A DNA stretch of 64,000 nucleotides from Leadbetterella sp. (GCA_019638185.1 JAHBUH010000002.1:62001-126000); one strand, 5' to 3'. Numbered from the stretch's first letter, positions 29,729 through 39,694 are shown. The notes: generated from the letters alone by a model not told the origin. Made by a program: numbers and translations.

Positions 29729-29736
29729 CAAAGTTA
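29729..29736 (-). promoter_or_regulatory. -7 box (TAACTTTG) for nadE
   Basis: Minus-strand TAACTTTG, 23 nt upstream of the nadE ATG, matches TAnnTTTG. It lies immediately past the terminator at 29741-29769. Confidence 0.5.
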
Positions 29737-29740
29737 AATA

Positions 29741-29769
29741 AAAAAGAGAAGCCGGAGGCTTCTCTTTTT
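29741..29769 (-). terminator. Strong intrinsic terminator after the 514-residue LysM transglycosylase gene
   Basis: 13-bp perfect stem (AAAAAGAGAAGCC / GGCTTCTCTTTTT) around a 3-nt loop, T-rich on both strands and so potentially bidirectional, 20 nt after the LysM gene's stop. Confidence 0.9.
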
Positions 29770-29789
29770 TATTTCGTTAGCAGGGGATT

Positions 29790-31334
29790 TCAGGAACGGA
29801 TCCTGATTTTCTGACCTACCACCACGTTATTTCCTTTCAGGTTATTCCATTTCTTGATGTCGCTTACGGTCACTCCTTCATACCGCTGAGAAATGTTCCA
29901 GAGGGTATCGCCGCGTCTTACCGTATGGAAAGCTGGCTCTTTCACGCTCTCGGAAGATTTTTTGGCCACCAGGCTGTTGGCTTTCACCTTCTCGTTCTTA
30001 TCTACATATACGGTCAGGGCTTCTCCTACCATTACTTTGGAAGAAGATTTTCCGTTCCATTTTTTGATGTCGCTTACACTTACATCGTAGCGGTTGGCTA
30101 TCTTGTTCATCACCTCACCCCGCCGTACTTTGTGGATTTTCTTCACTTTCCGGGTAACACTCACATAATCCTCTGAAACGTTTGAGGCCACGTTTTGTTT
30201 GGCGGCAGGCCTTCCGATCACGATGGCGCCGTCTTCGGTAGGCTCAGCAATTACGGCGGCGATCACGGCTTCCGACTGCGGAGCGGTTACGGTCTCCAGG
30301 CTTCTGAATCTTTTTCCGGCTGAATCCAGGATGGCTACCCGGTTAGCATTAAAGTTCTCCATAGAGCTCACCGGGAGGGCTATTTCATACCCGTAACGGG
30401 TCTGGGGAAGCACCGTGGTTTTCAGGTGCGGGTTATATTTTTTCAGATCTTCAATATCATTACCGGTCAGGGCAGCCAGCACCCCCAGGTCTATGTTACT
30501 ATCCACGTAGATGTTTTCCAGGGCAGGACGGGTATTCTGTTTTTCCGGGATAATGCCGTGATCCTGTCCGAAGTTCATCAGGTAAGCCAGGGCAATGAAC
30601 TGGGGAACATAATGGCGGGTGTCTTTCGGAATATGGGGATGGAGGTCCCAGTAATTCGTCAGGCCTGTTTTTTTCATGGCCCGGCCTATCCTTCCCTGGC
30701 CGGTGTTATAAGAGGCCAGTGCCAGGTCCCAGTCGTTAAACATGCGGTTCAGGAATTTCAGGTAACGGCAGGCGGCATCGGTCGATTTTTCCGGGTGCAT
30801 CCGCTCATCCACAAACTCATTAATGGTCAGGCCGTATTCTTTACCGGTGAAGGACATAAACTGCCATAGGCCTACGGCTTTGGCGCGGGAAACAATCTTG
30901 GGATTAAGGGCCGACTCCAGGATAGCCAGGTATTTCAGCTCTTCCGGCATGCCGTTTTCCCGAAGAATTCTTTCAAAGATGGGGAAGTACACCGACTTCT
31001 CCTCCATCATGGTTTTCGTGAAATTAGGCCGGCGCTGGGTAAAGTAATTCAGCCAGTAAGCCACACTTTCATTATAGACCATGGGCATGGTCTTTTCAAT
31101 AGACTTCAGGCGGGCTTCAATAATGGCCGGGTCCAGTACGGTGATGGTGTAAGGAAGTTGATCCCTTTCATCAATGACCTGTACCTGGTACGGATAGGAG
31201 ATTTTTACTTCCTGGACTACACCGGAATCCGTCTCTGCAGACTCCTCATTCACCCCTTCATTAATCTGACCACTTACACTAAAACCAAATCCAACAACCG
31301 CAGAAAAGGTCAAAAATAATTTTGAGAATTTCAT
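29790..31334 (-). CDS. Lytic transglycosylase with two C-terminal LysM domains (MltD-like)
   Basis: 514 residues, exported (signal peptide 1-22, ends VSGQ). SLT domain at about 105-235 with the catalytic Glu in AILESALNPKIVSRAKAVG, GLWQF, and an intact third motif SYNTGQGRIG. A linker follows, then two LysM modules at about 405-450 and 467-514 for peptidoglycan binding. It should cut glycan strands in the periplasm, leaving anhydro-muropeptides. It is a paralogue of the 788-residue protein at 18.6-21 kb, but with the canonical catalytic motif. It has its own promoter and terminator. Confidence 0.94.
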   Translation of the reverse strand: MKFSKLFLTFSAVVGFGFSVSGQINEGVNEESAETDSGVVQEVKISYPYQVQVIDERDQLPYTITVLDPAIIEARLKSIEKTMPMVYNESVAYWLNYFTQRRPNFTKTMMEEKSVYFPIFERILRENGMPEELKYLAILESALNPKIVSRAKAVGLWQFMSFTGKEYGLTINEFVDERMHPEKSTDAACRYLKFLNRMFNDWDLALASYNTGQGRIGRAMKKTGLTNYWDLHPHIPKDTRHYVPQFIALAYLMNFGQDHGIIPEKQNTRPALENIYVDSNIDLGVLAALTGNDIEDLKKYNPHLKTTVLPQTRYGYEIALPVSSMENFNANRVAILDSAGKRFRSLETVTAPQSEAVIAAVIAEPTEDGAIVIGRPAAKQNVASNVSEDYVSVTRKVKKIHKVRRGEVMNKIANRYDVSVSDIKKWNGKSSSKVMVGEALTVYVDKNEKVKANSLVAKKSSESVKEPAFHTVRRGDTLWNISQRYEGVTVSDIKKWNNLKGNNVVVGQKIRIRS

Positions 31335-31390
31335 AATGTTTTTTGAGAGTTTTCAGGATTTTAAAAACAGACAACCGGAAAGCAACGCTC

Positions 31391-31398
31391 CAAATTTA
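31391..31398 (-). promoter_or_regulatory. -7 box (TAAATTTG) for the LysM transglycosylase
   Basis: Minus-strand TAAATTTG matches TAnnTTTG, about 57 nt upstream of the ATG in the short gap after gatA. Confidence 0.45.
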
Positions 31399-31456
31399 AT
31401 AAAAAGATTTAATAAAAAAAGAAAACTTCCCGCAAAAAAACTATTTTTAATGCCAT

Positions 31457-32869
31457 TTATTCTATGCTCTTTGCGAAATTCAATAAATCTTTTTCCCCGA
31501 ATGCACGTCCCAATACCTGGAAACCCAGGGGCAGCCCTTCCCGGTTTTTCCCGTTAGGAATGGAGATGGCGGGCAGGCCGGTGACGTTAGCATGAACGGT
31601 AAAAACGTCAGCCAGGTAAGACTCCATGGCGCTCAGGGTTTTCTTACCCAGGTCAAACGCCGGCGTGGGTGTGGTAGGCGAAACCAGGAAGTCTACCTCT
31701 TCCAGGAATTTCCCGGTTTTCTGCATGATCACGGTGCGCACCCGCTGCGCCCGGGTATAGTAGGCATCGTAATAATCAGCACTTAAAATAAAAGTACCCA
31801 GCATGATCCGCCTTTTTACCTCCTTTCCGAAACCTTCGCCCCGGCTTTTTTTATAGAGGTCTTCCAGGCCGCGGGCATGGGCGGTACGGTAGCCGTAACG
31901 CACGCCGTCATAGCGGGCCAGGTTAGAGGAGGCCTCTGCCATGGTGAGGGTATAGTACACCGGAAGCAGGTATTTCAGCTCCGGGAAGTTCAGTTCAATG
32001 ACCTCATGCCCCTGTTTTTTCAGGTCTTCCAGCTTGGCCAGGGTGGCTTCATGCACTTCCGGATCCAGGCCGGGAGAATCCAGCGCATCTTTAAAATAGC
32101 CCACCCGGAATGTTTGGGGCGCATCCGGGAAAGCGGAATAGGCTTCTACGGGAAGGGAAGAAACGGTGCTGTCAAAATCATCGGCACCGGCCATTACCTC
32201 CAGCAGGAGGGCGGCATCGGTCACGGAGCGGGTCAGCGGGCCGATGCAGTCGAAAGACGACGCATAAGCGGCCAGTCCCCAGCGGGAAATCCGGGCATAG
32301 GTAGGCTTAAAGCCCACGGTTCCGCAGAAAGCCGAGGGCTGGCGTACGGATCCGCCGGTATCTGAGCCGATAGACGCATGGCATAAGCCGGCGCTGACGG
32401 CCACGGCACTGGCTCCGGAGGAGCCGCCCGGCACTTTTTTCTCGTTCAGGTAGTTCAGCGTAGGGCCGAAAGCCGACTTTTCGGTGGATGAGCCCATCCC
32501 GAATTCGTCACAATTCTGCCGGCCGATGATGATGGCGTCCTCATCCAGGAGGCGCTGAACGGCCGTAGCGGAAAACTGGGAAATGAAACCGTCCAGGATG
32601 CGGGAGCCGCACTGGATGCCGTGATCTTTGTAGGCGATAATATCTTTCAGCCCGATGACCATCCCGGCCAGCCTGCCGGCCGTACCGTTTTTAAGTTTTT
32701 CCGAAACCTGCCGGGCACGCGCACGCGCTTCATCGGCATATACTTCCAGGAAAACATTCAGATGACTTAGCGATTGGATCCTTTCGAGAAAATGATTGAC
32801 GACCTGAACCAGGTCACTTTCTCCCGATATAAGTTGATTTCTGAAAGAGGGATAATCAGAATACTGCAC
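31457..32869 (-). CDS. gatA: Glutamyl-tRNA(Gln) / aspartyl-tRNA(Asn) amidotransferase subunit A
   Basis: Amidase subunit of GatCAB, which converts misacylated Glu-tRNA(Gln) to Gln-tRNA(Gln). I chose GTG at 32869 (MQYSDYPSFRNQL, 470 residues). A longer frame opening with TTG at 32899 starts inside the T-run of the tatA terminator and is unlikely. The Ser-cisSer-Lys triad is present: Lys in IGLKDIIAYKDHG, Ser residues in GGSSGASAVAV and GSDTGGSVRQPSAFCG. gatB and gatC are not in the window. Confidence 0.93.
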   Translation of the reverse strand: MQYSDYPSFRNQLISGESDLVQVVNHFLERIQSLSHLNVFLEVYADEARARARQVSEKLKNGTAGRLAGMVIGLKDIIAYKDHGIQCGSRILDGFISQFSATAVQRLLDEDAIIIGRQNCDEFGMGSSTEKSAFGPTLNYLNEKKVPGGSSGASAVAVSAGLCHASIGSDTGGSVRQPSAFCGTVGFKPTYARISRWGLAAYASSFDCIGPLTRSVTDAALLLEVMAGADDFDSTVSSLPVEAYSAFPDAPQTFRVGYFKDALDSPGLDPEVHEATLAKLEDLKKQGHEVIELNFPELKYLLPVYYTLTMAEASSNLARYDGVRYGYRTAHARGLEDLYKKSRGEGFGKEVKRRIMLGTFILSADYYDAYYTRAQRVRTVIMQKTGKFLEEVDFLVSPTTPTPAFDLGKKTLSAMESYLADVFTVHANVTGLPAISIPNGKNREGLPLGFQVLGRAFGEKDLLNFAKSIE

Positions 32870-32894
32870 CTTTGTTTGGGGTTTTAAAACAAAA

Positions 32895-32930
32895 AACAAC
32901 AGGTTTGTGAAGCCTCACAAATCTGTTGTT
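32895..32930 (-). terminator. Intrinsic terminator after tatA
   Basis: 16-bp stem (AACAACAGATTTGTGA pairing with TCACAAACCTGTTGTT on the minus strand, one mismatch) with a 4-nt loop and a following T-run, about 27 nt after the tatA stop and just before gatA. Confidence 0.85.
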
Positions 32931-32956
32931 CCGTTATATCTGCTAACAGGATAAAA

Positions 32957-33157
32957 TTAATCTTCTAGTTTGGTGGCCTTTTCGATGTTTTCTTTCACAT
33001 CTTTAGTGGCGTCCTTAAACTCCTTAATTCCTTTTCCCAGTCCTCTCGCCAGTTCAGGAAGCTTCTTAGCTCCGAAGAACAACAGAATAACGAAAAGGAT
33101 GATAAATATCTCAGAACCTCCCAGAGATCCTAAAAACAAGAATGTTGTTAGTTCCAT
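32957..33157 (-). CDS. tatA: Twin-arginine translocase subunit TatA
   Basis: 66 residues. One transmembrane helix (about 12-28, SEIFIILFVILLFFG) is followed by the amphipathic helix with the FFGAKKLPELARGLG signature, then an acidic/lysine tail. TatA oligomers form the pore-like element that passes folded proteins across the inner membrane with TatC. tatC is not adjacent. It has its own promoter and terminator and forms a single-gene unit. Confidence 0.95.
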   Translation of the reverse strand: MELTTFLFLGSLGGSEIFIILFVILLFFGAKKLPELARGLGKGIKEFKDATKDVKENIEKATKLED

Positions 33158-33180
33158 CTCAACAATTTTTTAATGTTCAA

Positions 33181-33188
33181 CAAAATTA
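33181..33188 (-). promoter_or_regulatory. -7 box (TAATTTTG) for tatA
   Basis: Minus-strand TAATTTTG matches TAnnTTTG, 24 nt upstream of the tatA ATG. Confidence 0.5.
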
Positions 33189-33193
33189 ATAAC

Positions 33194-33225
33194 TTTTACG
33201 GTAATTAAAATTAAAAACCGTAAAA
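33194..33225 (-). terminator. Possible weak terminator after the YkvA gene
   Basis: Perfect 9-bp inverted repeat (TTTTACGGT / ACCGTAAAA) starting about 8 nt after the YkvA stop. The loop is long and AT-rich and the following T-run is interrupted. Confidence 0.35.
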
Positions 33226-33232
33226 AAGTGAT

Positions 33233-33667
33233 TCAAGCCTCCTGCACCTCTGCTTTCTGATTTAAGAGCCACAGCTCAAATTTCTCCAGCTCTTCCGCCA
33301 CGCTGTTATAGATGAAGGTGATAAGGGCGATGTCATCAGCAAAACCTACCACCGGGAGGATATCCGGGATCAGGTCCAGCGGTGAAAGAAAGTAAATCAG
33401 GCCGGCCAGGATGATCACTACGTTTTTCCCTTCCACACTGCGATAAGTGCCGTTAGCGTAGTATCGCATGAGCAGGCCCATGGCCTTGACCTTGTCTTTT
33501 ATTTTCTGAAAAGGCGATCCTCCGCCTTCTGATTTCATTTTGGTGAAAACCGTTCCCAGCAGTAATATGATGCCTTTGGAGTTTTTGGATAAACGGCTGG
33601 CCTTCAGGAAAGAGTTTTTAAAGAAAAAGGAGCCGAGAATCGTTTTTAAAAAGCCTGTTTTTTTCAT
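33233..33667 (-). CDS. YkvA/DUF1232 family membrane protein
   Basis: 144 residues. The DUF1232 core is clear: VVIILAGLIYFLSPLDLIPD followed by ILPVVGFADDIALI, about residues 75-115. The N-terminal 60 residues are basic and partly hydrophobic. The function of the family is unknown; it is a small membrane-associated protein. Monocistronic between tatA and mdh. Confidence 0.88.
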   Translation of the reverse strand: MKKTGFLKTILGSFFFKNSFLKASRLSKNSKGIILLLGTVFTKMKSEGGGSPFQKIKDKVKAMGLLMRYYANGTYRSVEGKNVVIILAGLIYFLSPLDLIPDILPVVGFADDIALITFIYNSVAEELEKFELWLLNQKAEVQEA

Positions 33668-33759
33668 ATTTTGTACACGTGAATTTTCTTCCGGTCAGAG
33701 CACGTACTTTTCAAACATAAAAAACGAAAGTCAAAGTTCAATATTGGAAAAAAAATAGA

Positions 33760-33767
33760 TATTTTTG
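33760..33767 (+). promoter_or_regulatory. -7 box (TATTTTTG) for mdh
   Basis: TATTTTTG matches TAnnTTTG, 39 nt before the mdh ATG. The nearest TTG upstream is too close (13 bp) to be a normal -33 element. Confidence 0.45.
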
Positions 33768-33805
33768 TATATAATTGTTCAACTTAAACATATCACAAAA
33801 GCACG

Positions 33806-34735
33806 ATGAAGGTTACCATAATAGGAGCGGGGGCAGTAGGCGCTACAGCCGCTGATAACATAGCCCGGAAAGAAATAGCTTCGGAGGTTGTCATTCTTGA
33901 CATTAAAGAAGGTTTTGCGGAAGGGAAAGCGATGGATCTCGCTCAGACAGCCTCGATAGAAGGCTTTGACACCCGGATCACCGGGGTTACCAATGATTAT
34001 TCCAAAACGGCAAAATCTGACGTGATCGTGGTCACTTCCGGTATTCCGCGTAAGCCGGGGATGACCCGGGAGGAGCTGATCGGCACAAACGCCAAAATAG
34101 TGGGCGGAGTGGTGAGGAGTGCCCTGGAAGTATCCCCCAAAGCGGTGATCGTCATCGTTTCGAACCCTATGGACACCATGACCTACCTTACCTATAAGAT
34201 CGCTACGGAGATGGGTATCTCCAAGCGCAAGGTGATCGGTATGGGTGGCGCGCTGGATTCATCGCGTTTCCGCTACCGCCTGGGTGAAGCGCTGGGTGTG
34301 GCCCAGAGTGACCTGCAGGGCATGGTGATTGGTGGTCACGGTGATACCACCATGATCCCGCTGACCCGCCTGGCCACCTGGAACAGTATCCCGGTAAGCC
34401 GCTTCCTGTCTGCCGGGCAGCTGAAAGAGGTTTCTGACAAGACCATGGTGGGCGGAGCCACGCTGACCGGCCTGCTGGGAACTTCCGCCTGGTATGCACC
34501 GGGTGCGGCCATCGGGCAGGTGGTGGAGTCTATCCTGCGGGACGAGAAGAAGATCATCCCTTCCTGCGTTTACCTGAACGGTGAGTACGGCCAGAAGGAT
34601 ATTTGCATGGGAGTACCGGTGACCATAGGCCGTAACGGCTGGGAGAAGATCGTGAACCTGCGCCTGTCTAATGAGGAAAAAGCGGCTTTTGAGAAGTCAG
34701 CTACGGCGGTGCGCTCCATGAATGCAGCGCTGTAA
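33806..34735 (+). CDS. mdh: Malate dehydrogenase
   Basis: NAD-dependent oxidation of malate to oxaloacetate in the TCA cycle. 309 residues, of the lactate-dehydrogenase-like MalDH type. Rossmann loop GAGAVGATAA at 7-16; substrate-specificity Arg in GIPRKPGMTREEL; catalytic His in GGHGDTTMIP; proton-relay Asp in the SALD-like segment GGALDSSRFR. Its own promoter precedes it and a strong terminator follows. sucD, another TCA gene, lies 0.7 kb away on the other strand. Confidence 0.97.
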   Translation: MKVTIIGAGAVGATAADNIARKEIASEVVILDIKEGFAEGKAMDLAQTASIEGFDTRITGVTNDYSKTAKSDVIVVTSGIPRKPGMTREELIGTNAKIVGGVVRSALEVSPKAVIVIVSNPMDTMTYLTYKIATEMGISKRKVIGMGGALDSSRFRYRLGEALGVAQSDLQGMVIGGHGDTTMIPLTRLATWNSIPVSRFLSAGQLKEVSDKTMVGGATLTGLLGTSAWYAPGAAIGQVVESILRDEKKIIPSCVYLNGEYGQKDICMGVPVTIGRNGWEKIVNLRLSNEEKAAFEKSATAVRSMNAAL

Positions 34736-34757
34736 TTAAACGGCCGGATAAAAAATG

Positions 34758-34794
34758 AGGCTGTTTCGGGGAGTATCCTGAAACAGCCTTTTTT
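34758..34794 (+). terminator. Intrinsic terminator after mdh
   Basis: 10-bp perfect stem AGGCTGTTTC / GAAACAGCCT followed by TTTTTT, 22 nt after the mdh stop. Confidence 0.92.
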
Positions 34795-34829
34795 ATGATG
34801 TCTTTAGTCCGGACACCCGGGTGAGCGGA

Positions 34830-35333
34830 CTAAATCTTCACAGCGCTGCTGTCACGCGGGGCGTTATAAGGTACCAGCCTCAGGCGCCTTTCGTCATTCG
34901 TGCCTTTTCCCTGGCTGAGGCGGATCTCACTGTTTTCTGCCACGTCAATGTTCCAGGTGGTACCGAAGTTCGGATCCAGGTTCCCCCCGTCAATGTAGGA
35001 ATAGAAGGTGATTTTAGTCAGATCCTCTTCCAGTACGAAAAACAATTTGACATCCTGCTCGCCGGCCTCGCATTTTAAGTTATTCTTCTTCCAGATATAA
35101 ATGGGGTAGCGGATGTTTTCATCCTCATCGCCTTTGGAGAAAAGGACGGTATCGTCTTTGAAGCATTCTTCCGAAGCGGTGAAATTCTCACCGGAGAAAA
35201 AGTTTTCCACGATCAGCCATTCTCTTGATTTCCCGCCGGTAAAGGTATCTATAGGAGAGAGTGTCACCTCCTTTTTACTGCAGGAACCCAGCAGGAAAGC
35301 CGTGAAAAACAAAATAAGTAGTACAGGTCTCAT
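34830..35333 (-). CDS. Putative lipoprotein of unknown function
   Basis: 167 residues. A lipoprotein signal peptide with lipobox LLGSC (Cys18) is followed by SKKE; in Bacteroidota, charged residues after the Cys often go with surface exposure, but that is not certain here. The mature part is rich in beta-strand-like segments and acidic. No recognisable domain. It follows the sucD terminator, so it needs its own promoter, which I could not identify. Confidence 0.75.
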   Translation of the reverse strand: MRPVLLILFFTAFLLGSCSKKEVTLSPIDTFTGGKSREWLIVENFFSGENFTASEECFKDDTVLFSKGDEDENIRYPIYIWKKNNLKCEAGEQDVKLFFVLEEDLTKITFYSYIDGGNLDPNFGTTWNIDVAENSEIRLSQGKGTNDERRLRLVPYNAPRDSSAVKI

Positions 35334-35365
35334 ATAGTCACACGTTAGTTATCTGTAAACGAAAA

Positions 35366-35396
35366 AAACTCTGATTTATGGTATAAATCAGAGTTT
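35366..35396 (-). terminator. Intrinsic terminator after sucD
   Basis: 14-bp perfect stem (AAACTCTGATTTAT / ATAAATCAGAGTTT) with a 3-nt loop and a minus-strand T-run, 25 nt after the sucD stop. Confidence 0.9.
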
Positions 35397-35420
35397 AAAA
35401 ATTGTGCCAAAGTTGATATT

Positions 35421-36296
35421 TTACCTACCTAAAGCTTTCAACATTGTTTCGCCAATCTCGGCAGGGGAATCTACCACGTGAATTCCGCACTCACGCATGA
35501 TGGCCATTTTAGCCGCGGCGGTGTCATCCGCACCACCGATAATGGCTCCGGCATGACCCATTCTTCTACCTTTCGGCGCGGTCTGGCCGGCAATAAAGCC
35601 TACCACGGGTTTTTTATTTCCTGATTCTTTGATATAACGGGCGGCTTCTGCTTCCATACCGCCGCCGATCTCACCGATCATTACGATACCCTCTGTAGCG
35701 GGATCGTTCATCAGCATTTCCACGGCCTGTTTCGTGGTGGTTCCGATGATGGGGTCACCTCCGATACCGATGGCGGTGGTCTGGCCCAAGCCCACTTTAG
35801 TCAGCTGGTCTACGGCCTCGTAGGTCAGCGTACCTGACTTGGAAACTACCCCGATGGTGCCTTTTTTGAAGATAAAGCCGGGCATGATGCCTACTTTAGC
35901 CTCTTCTGCCGTGATAATACCCGGGCAGTTCGGCCCGATCAGCGTGGTGTCATAGGCTGCAATATAGGATTTGGCTCTCACCATATCTTTGGTAGGGATA
36001 CCTTCGGTGATACAAACGATCACCTTGATCCCGGCCTGAGCCGCTTCCATGATGGCATCGGCCGCAAACCCCGGTGGAACAAAAATGATGGAAACATCTG
36101 CCCCGGTTTCTTTAACAGCTTCTTCAACAGTATTGAATACAGGTCGGTCCAGATGGGACTGTCCTCCTTTTCCCGGAGTAACTCCCCCTACCACGTTCGT
36201 GCCGTACTCGATCATTTGGCCTGCATGAAATGTTCCTTCCGAGCCGGTAAAGCCCTGTACTATTACTTTCGAATTTTTGTTTACAAGAATACTCAT
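35421..36296 (-). CDS. sucD: Succinate-CoA ligase, alpha subunit
   Basis: Alpha subunit of the TCA-cycle enzyme making succinate plus NTP from succinyl-CoA. 291 residues: CoA-binding Rossmann domain at the N-terminus ([15 protein letters not shown]), ligase domain with [20 protein letters not shown], and the phosphohistidine motif [13 protein letters not shown]. The beta subunit gene sucC is not adjacent, which is common in Bacteroidota. Own promoter and terminator. Confidence 0.97.
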   Translation of the reverse strand: MSILVNKNSKVIVQGFTGSEGTFHAGQMIEYGTNVVGGVTPGKGGQSHLDRPVFNTVEEAVKETGADVSIIFVPPGFAADAIMEAAQAGIKVIVCITEGIPTKDMVRAKSYIAAYDTTLIGPNCPGIITAEEAKVGIMPGFIFKKGTIGVVSKSGTLTYEAVDQLTKVGLGQTTAIGIGGDPIIGTTTKQAVEMLMNDPATEGIVMIGEIGGGMEAEAARYIKESGNKKPVVGFIAGQTAPKGRRMGHAGAIIGGADDTAAAKMAIMRECGIHVVDSPAEIGETMLKALGR

Positions 36297-36353
36297 TTTT
36301 TATTGGGTTTGACAGATGTCTGTTTTGGAAATTCCTTAGCCTATAAAAACGCC

Positions 36354-36361
36354 CAAATGTA
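36354..36361 (-). promoter_or_regulatory. -7 box (TACATTTG) for sucD
   Basis: Minus-strand TACATTTG, 58 nt upstream of the sucD ATG, matches TAnnTTTG. Confidence 0.45.
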
Positions 36362-36385
36362 CCTCTGAAATCAGAAAAATACAAA

Positions 36386-37657
36386 TTAAATACCAAAAGC
36401 TTCTTTGACCTTATCCACGTAATCCAGCTTCTCCCAGGTGAAAAGTTCTACTTCTACCTCGGTGCGCTGACCGGCATTTTCAAATACCTTCTTCACTACT
36501 TTGGACTCCCTTCCCATGTGGCCGTACGCGGCGGTTTCGGAGTAAATGGGAGTACGGAGTTTAAGGCGCTGCTCAATGGCATAGGGGCGGAGGTCAAAAA
36601 TCTTTTCCACCAGGCGGGCGATCTCCCCATCCGTCAGGTTTACCTTAGCCGTGCCGTAGGTGTTCACAAACACGCCGCAGGGCTGCGCTACCCCGATGGC
36701 GTAGGAAACCTGCACCAGCACTTCGTCACACACACCGGCTGCTACCAGGTTTTTAGCAATATGACGGGTGGCATACGCGGCGGAACGGTCCACCTTAGAG
36801 GGGTCTTTGCCGGAGAAGGCACCCCCGCCGTGGGCTCCCTTACCGCCGTAAGTATCTACGATGATCTTCCTGCCGGTAAGGCCGGAGTCACCGTGCGGCC
36901 CACCGATCACAAATTTCCCGGTAGGGTTAATATGGTAGGTGATATCACCGGTGAAAAGGGCCTGAAGCTCGGGCTTAAGACGGGCTTTTACCCGGGGGAT
37001 CACGAGGTTTATCATGTCAGATTTGATACGGTCCAGCATTTCCTGGTCTTCAGCGAAGTCATCGTGCTGAGTAGAAATTACGATGGTATCGATCCGCTGC
37101 GGGCGGTTATCATCGGTATATTCTATGGTTACCTGCGACTTGGTGTCGGGCCGGAGGTAGGTGATGTCTGTATTTTCTCTCCGGATATCGGCAATTTCCT
37201 GGAGGACCTTATGGGACAGGTCCAGGGCCAGCGGCATGTAGTTATCGGTTTCGCGGGTGGCATACCCGAACATCATTCCCTGGTCACCGGCGCCCTGGGC
37301 GTTCGCTTTTGCGTCAAAGTCGTCTTCTGAATCCCGGTCTACTCCCTGGTTAATGTCCTGCGACTGCTCATGAATGGCGGAGATGATACCGCAGGAGTTG
37401 GCTTCGAACATGTATTCGGCTTTGGTATAGCCGATCTTCCGGATCACATCGCGGGCAATAGACTGCACATCGAGGTAGGTGGTGGTGTTTACTTCACCGG
37501 CCAGCACCACCAGCCCGGTGGTTACCAGGGTTTCGCAGGCTACTTTGGAATTGGGATCGAAAGCCAGGAAATGGTCAATGAGTGCGTCGGAGATCTGGTC
37601 AGCCACTTTGTCAGGGTGCCCTTCGGAAACAGATTCCGATGTAAATAAATATGCCAT
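36386..37657 (-). CDS. metK: S-adenosylmethionine synthetase
   Basis: Makes SAM from methionine and ATP in the cytoplasm. 423 residues. Signature motifs present: [15 protein letters not shown] near the N-terminus, [12 protein letters not shown] (about 123-134), and the P-loop-like [19 protein letters not shown] (about 275-293). The 218-bp gap before it contains an AT-rich stretch with small inverted repeats but no SAM-riboswitch class I could recognise. Confidence 0.97.
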   Translation of the reverse strand: MAYLFTSESVSEGHPDKVADQISDALIDHFLAFDPNSKVACETLVTTGLVVLAGEVNTTTYLDVQSIARDVIRKIGYTKAEYMFEANSCGIISAIHEQSQDINQGVDRDSEDDFDAKANAQGAGDQGMMFGYATRETDNYMPLALDLSHKVLQEIADIRRENTDITYLRPDTKSQVTIEYTDDNRPQRIDTIVISTQHDDFAEDQEMLDRIKSDMINLVIPRVKARLKPELQALFTGDITYHINPTGKFVIGGPHGDSGLTGRKIIVDTYGGKGAHGGGAFSGKDPSKVDRSAAYATRHIAKNLVAAGVCDEVLVQVSYAIGVAQPCGVFVNTYGTAKVNLTDGEIARLVEKIFDLRPYAIEQRLKLRTPIYSETAAYGHMGRESKVVKKVFENAGQRTEVEVELFTWEKLDYVDKVKEAFGI

Positions 37658-37875
37658 ATTTTTATTGGAAGTATTTAATGTTATTTGTCCCGCTATCTAC
37701 CCGCAGGCACAGGAAGCGGCAAATTTGGTGATTTTTTTTGTTATCTGAAACAGTATTGGTTAATTAATCTTATTATTGATTGAATAACAGATAAATTGTC
37801 TGTTTTCTGTATTCTTTTTGGATAAAACATCGCCTCAGTTGGGGCTTTTTTCTATCCGCCGGGTCAAAGGCTTTT

Positions 37876-38733
37876 TCACACATTCACGTGCCTTTCCGAA
37901 TGGTAGGAAGAACGCACCAGCGGGCCGGACTCCACGTATTTTATTCCTCTCTTCAGGCCTTCCACGCGGTATTCCTCGAAGAGGTCGGGATGAATAAACT
38001 CGATCACCTCGTGGTGCATTTTGGTAGGCTGCAGGTACTGGCCCAGAGTAAGGATATCGCAGCCCACGCGGGCCAGGTCATCCATGGCTTCAAAAACCTC
38101 TTCTTTTTTCTCGCCGAAGCCCAGCATGATGCCGGTTTTGGTCCGTTTTCCGTATTCTTTGGTCCGGCGGATCTGTTCCAGGCTGCGGTCATATTTGGCC
38201 TGGGGGCGGATTTGCCGGTAAAAGCTCCGTACGGTTTCCATGTTATGGGAGACCACCTCCTGCCCGGCAGAAATCATGCGGTACAGGGCATCCCAGTCGC
38301 TTTTAGTGTCCGGGATCAGTGTTTCTATGGTGGTCTTGGGGGAGAGCTCCTTGGTTTTTACCACGGTCTGGTACCAGATCTCCGCGCCTTTGTCTTTGAG
38401 TTCATCGCGGTTCACGGAGGTGATCACGGCGTGTTTTACGCCCATGGTGGAAATGGCTTCGGCCACTCTTTCGGGCTCGGCGGTGTCATACTCATTGGGG
38501 CGGCCGGTGGCCACGGCGCAGAAGTTACAGCTGCGGGTGCACACATTTCCCAGGATCATGAAAGTGGCGGTGCCTTCGCCCCAGCATTCGCCCATGTTAG
38601 GGCAGTTTCCACTCTGGCAGATGGTATGAAGCTTGTTATTATCAACGATCTCCCGGACTTTCCTGTAGTTTTCCCCTATGGGTAGTTTAACACGAAGCCA
38701 GTCGGGTCTTTTTTTTCTTTCAATCAATTCCAT
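37876..38733 (-). CDS. lipA: Lipoyl synthase
   Basis: Radical-SAM enzyme inserting two sulfurs into octanoyl groups of lipoyl-dependent enzymes such as pyruvate and 2-oxoglutarate dehydrogenases. 285 residues. The auxiliary-cluster cysteines appear in [20 protein letters not shown] and the radical-SAM triad in [10 protein letters not shown]; the closing [10 protein letters not shown] supplies the conserved serine. The start overlaps the end of the upstream outer-membrane-like gene by 14 nt. Confidence 0.97.
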   Translation of the reverse strand: MELIERKKRPDWLRVKLPIGENYRKVREIVDNNKLHTICQSGNCPNMGECWGEGTATFMILGNVCTRSCNFCAVATGRPNEYDTAEPERVAEAISTMGVKHAVITSVNRDELKDKGAEIWYQTVVKTKELSPKTTIETLIPDTKSDWDALYRMISAGQEVVSHNMETVRSFYRQIRPQAKYDRSLEQIRRTKEYGKRTKTGIMLGFGEKKEEVFEAMDDLARVGCDILTLGQYLQPTKMHHEVIEFIHPDLFEEYRVEGLKRGIKYVESGPLVRSSYHSERHVNV

Positions 38734-39481
38734 TACCGGAGTCTTTCTTCTTAACTATAGATTTATTTCCGAAGTACAAAGTTAGGTAAACGCTGACAAA
38801 GGTCTGTGGATTATCGGAGAAAGTTGAAGCCAGGATCTCGGGTTCTTTGAGGAAGGCTTCCACCGTGGTACCGATCTCCAGGCCGGTGACGTTATCGCTG
38901 AAGGTGTTAATGTCAATATTCACAGCGGCTTTGGCGTGGAGACCGGGGATGAATTTTATTCCTTTGACCCCGTTTTTAAGGAGGCCGCCCACGCCGTTGA
39001 TATTTCCCTTGCGGTTAGGATCATACTGCACAAAGGCATTTGAGTCTTCGTAGCGCACGTAGTAGGGTTTGAGCAGGCCAAAGCTGGGACCGGCGGCAAA
39101 GATCATGCTCAGGCCGATGTTACTGTCTTTGGTTTTCTCAAATACGGCGTATTCTCTCCCGTACTGGGGCCGGATGGAGAAAAGGTAATTCCGTTTCCCT
39201 GGCGTGTATTTCGGGCCGAAGCCAGTAAACTGGCTGTATTCCCGCGGATTTTTCAGGCAAAGTGCCTCCACGGCCAGGTAGCGGTAGACGCTTTTGTTTT
39301 TGCGTACGGATACCGGTGTGGAGCTCCGGGCCACCACACCGCCGATCAGCCCGGTATAGTTACTGGTGAGGGCACCAAATGCAAGTGTCTTGGTATCAAT
39401 GCCTTCTTCTTCCTCTTTTTGCGCAAAAGACGGCCAGGCCAGGGTGACGAACCATAAGGAAGTAAGTATTTTTTTTAGCAT
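38720..39481 (-). CDS. Exported beta-rich protein of unknown function, possible outer-membrane barrel
   Basis: 253 residues with a signal peptide (1-20, ends PSFAQ). The mature part alternates hydrophobic and polar residues and contains aromatic-rich strands (for example [51 protein letters not shown] near the C-terminus), suggesting a small outer-membrane beta-barrel. Not assigned to a named family. Overlaps lipA by 14 nt, so the two are translated from one transcript; a functional link to lipoylation is not evident. Confidence 0.72.
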   Translation of the reverse strand: MLKKILTSLWFVTLAWPSFAQKEEEEGIDTKTLAFGALTSNYTGLIGGVVARSSTPVSVRKNKSVYRYLAVEALCLKNPREYSQFTGFGPKYTPGKRNYLFSIRPQYGREYAVFEKTKDSNIGLSMIFAAGPSFGLLKPYYVRYEDSNAFVQYDPNRKGNINGVGGLLKNGVKGIKFIPGLHAKAAVNIDINTFSDNVTGLEIGTTVEAFLKEPEILASTFSDNPQTFVSVYLTLYFGNKSIVKKKDSGNGID

Positions 39482-39694
39482 CTTAACACAATATGAACAG
39501 GTAAAAATAGATTTTGATCCCTTAAATTACTAACGAATCCAATGAATAATTTGTTCTAATGCACATCCTGTTTTAAATTTGGTGTTGAATCCATGGATAC
39601 CATTAGCGGATAGATCACAACAAAACGGTGGTTGAACGAAAGGTTGTAACCGTGGCCGGCTTATACAATGCATTCAACCTAAGCGGCTGTAATT

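Noticed and set aside
32870..32899. Upstream TTG start for gatA.
   Set aside because: It falls in the T-run of the tatA terminator; GTG at 32869 is more plausible.
34150..34170. GTTTCGAACCC-like tRNA T-loop sequence.
   Set aside because: It is inside mdh and encodes the conserved VSNP motif; no tRNA fold surrounds it.
37658..37875. SAM riboswitch before metK.
   Set aside because: The gap has small inverted repeats (for example around 37785-37803) but none of the conserved elements of SAM riboswitch classes that I know.
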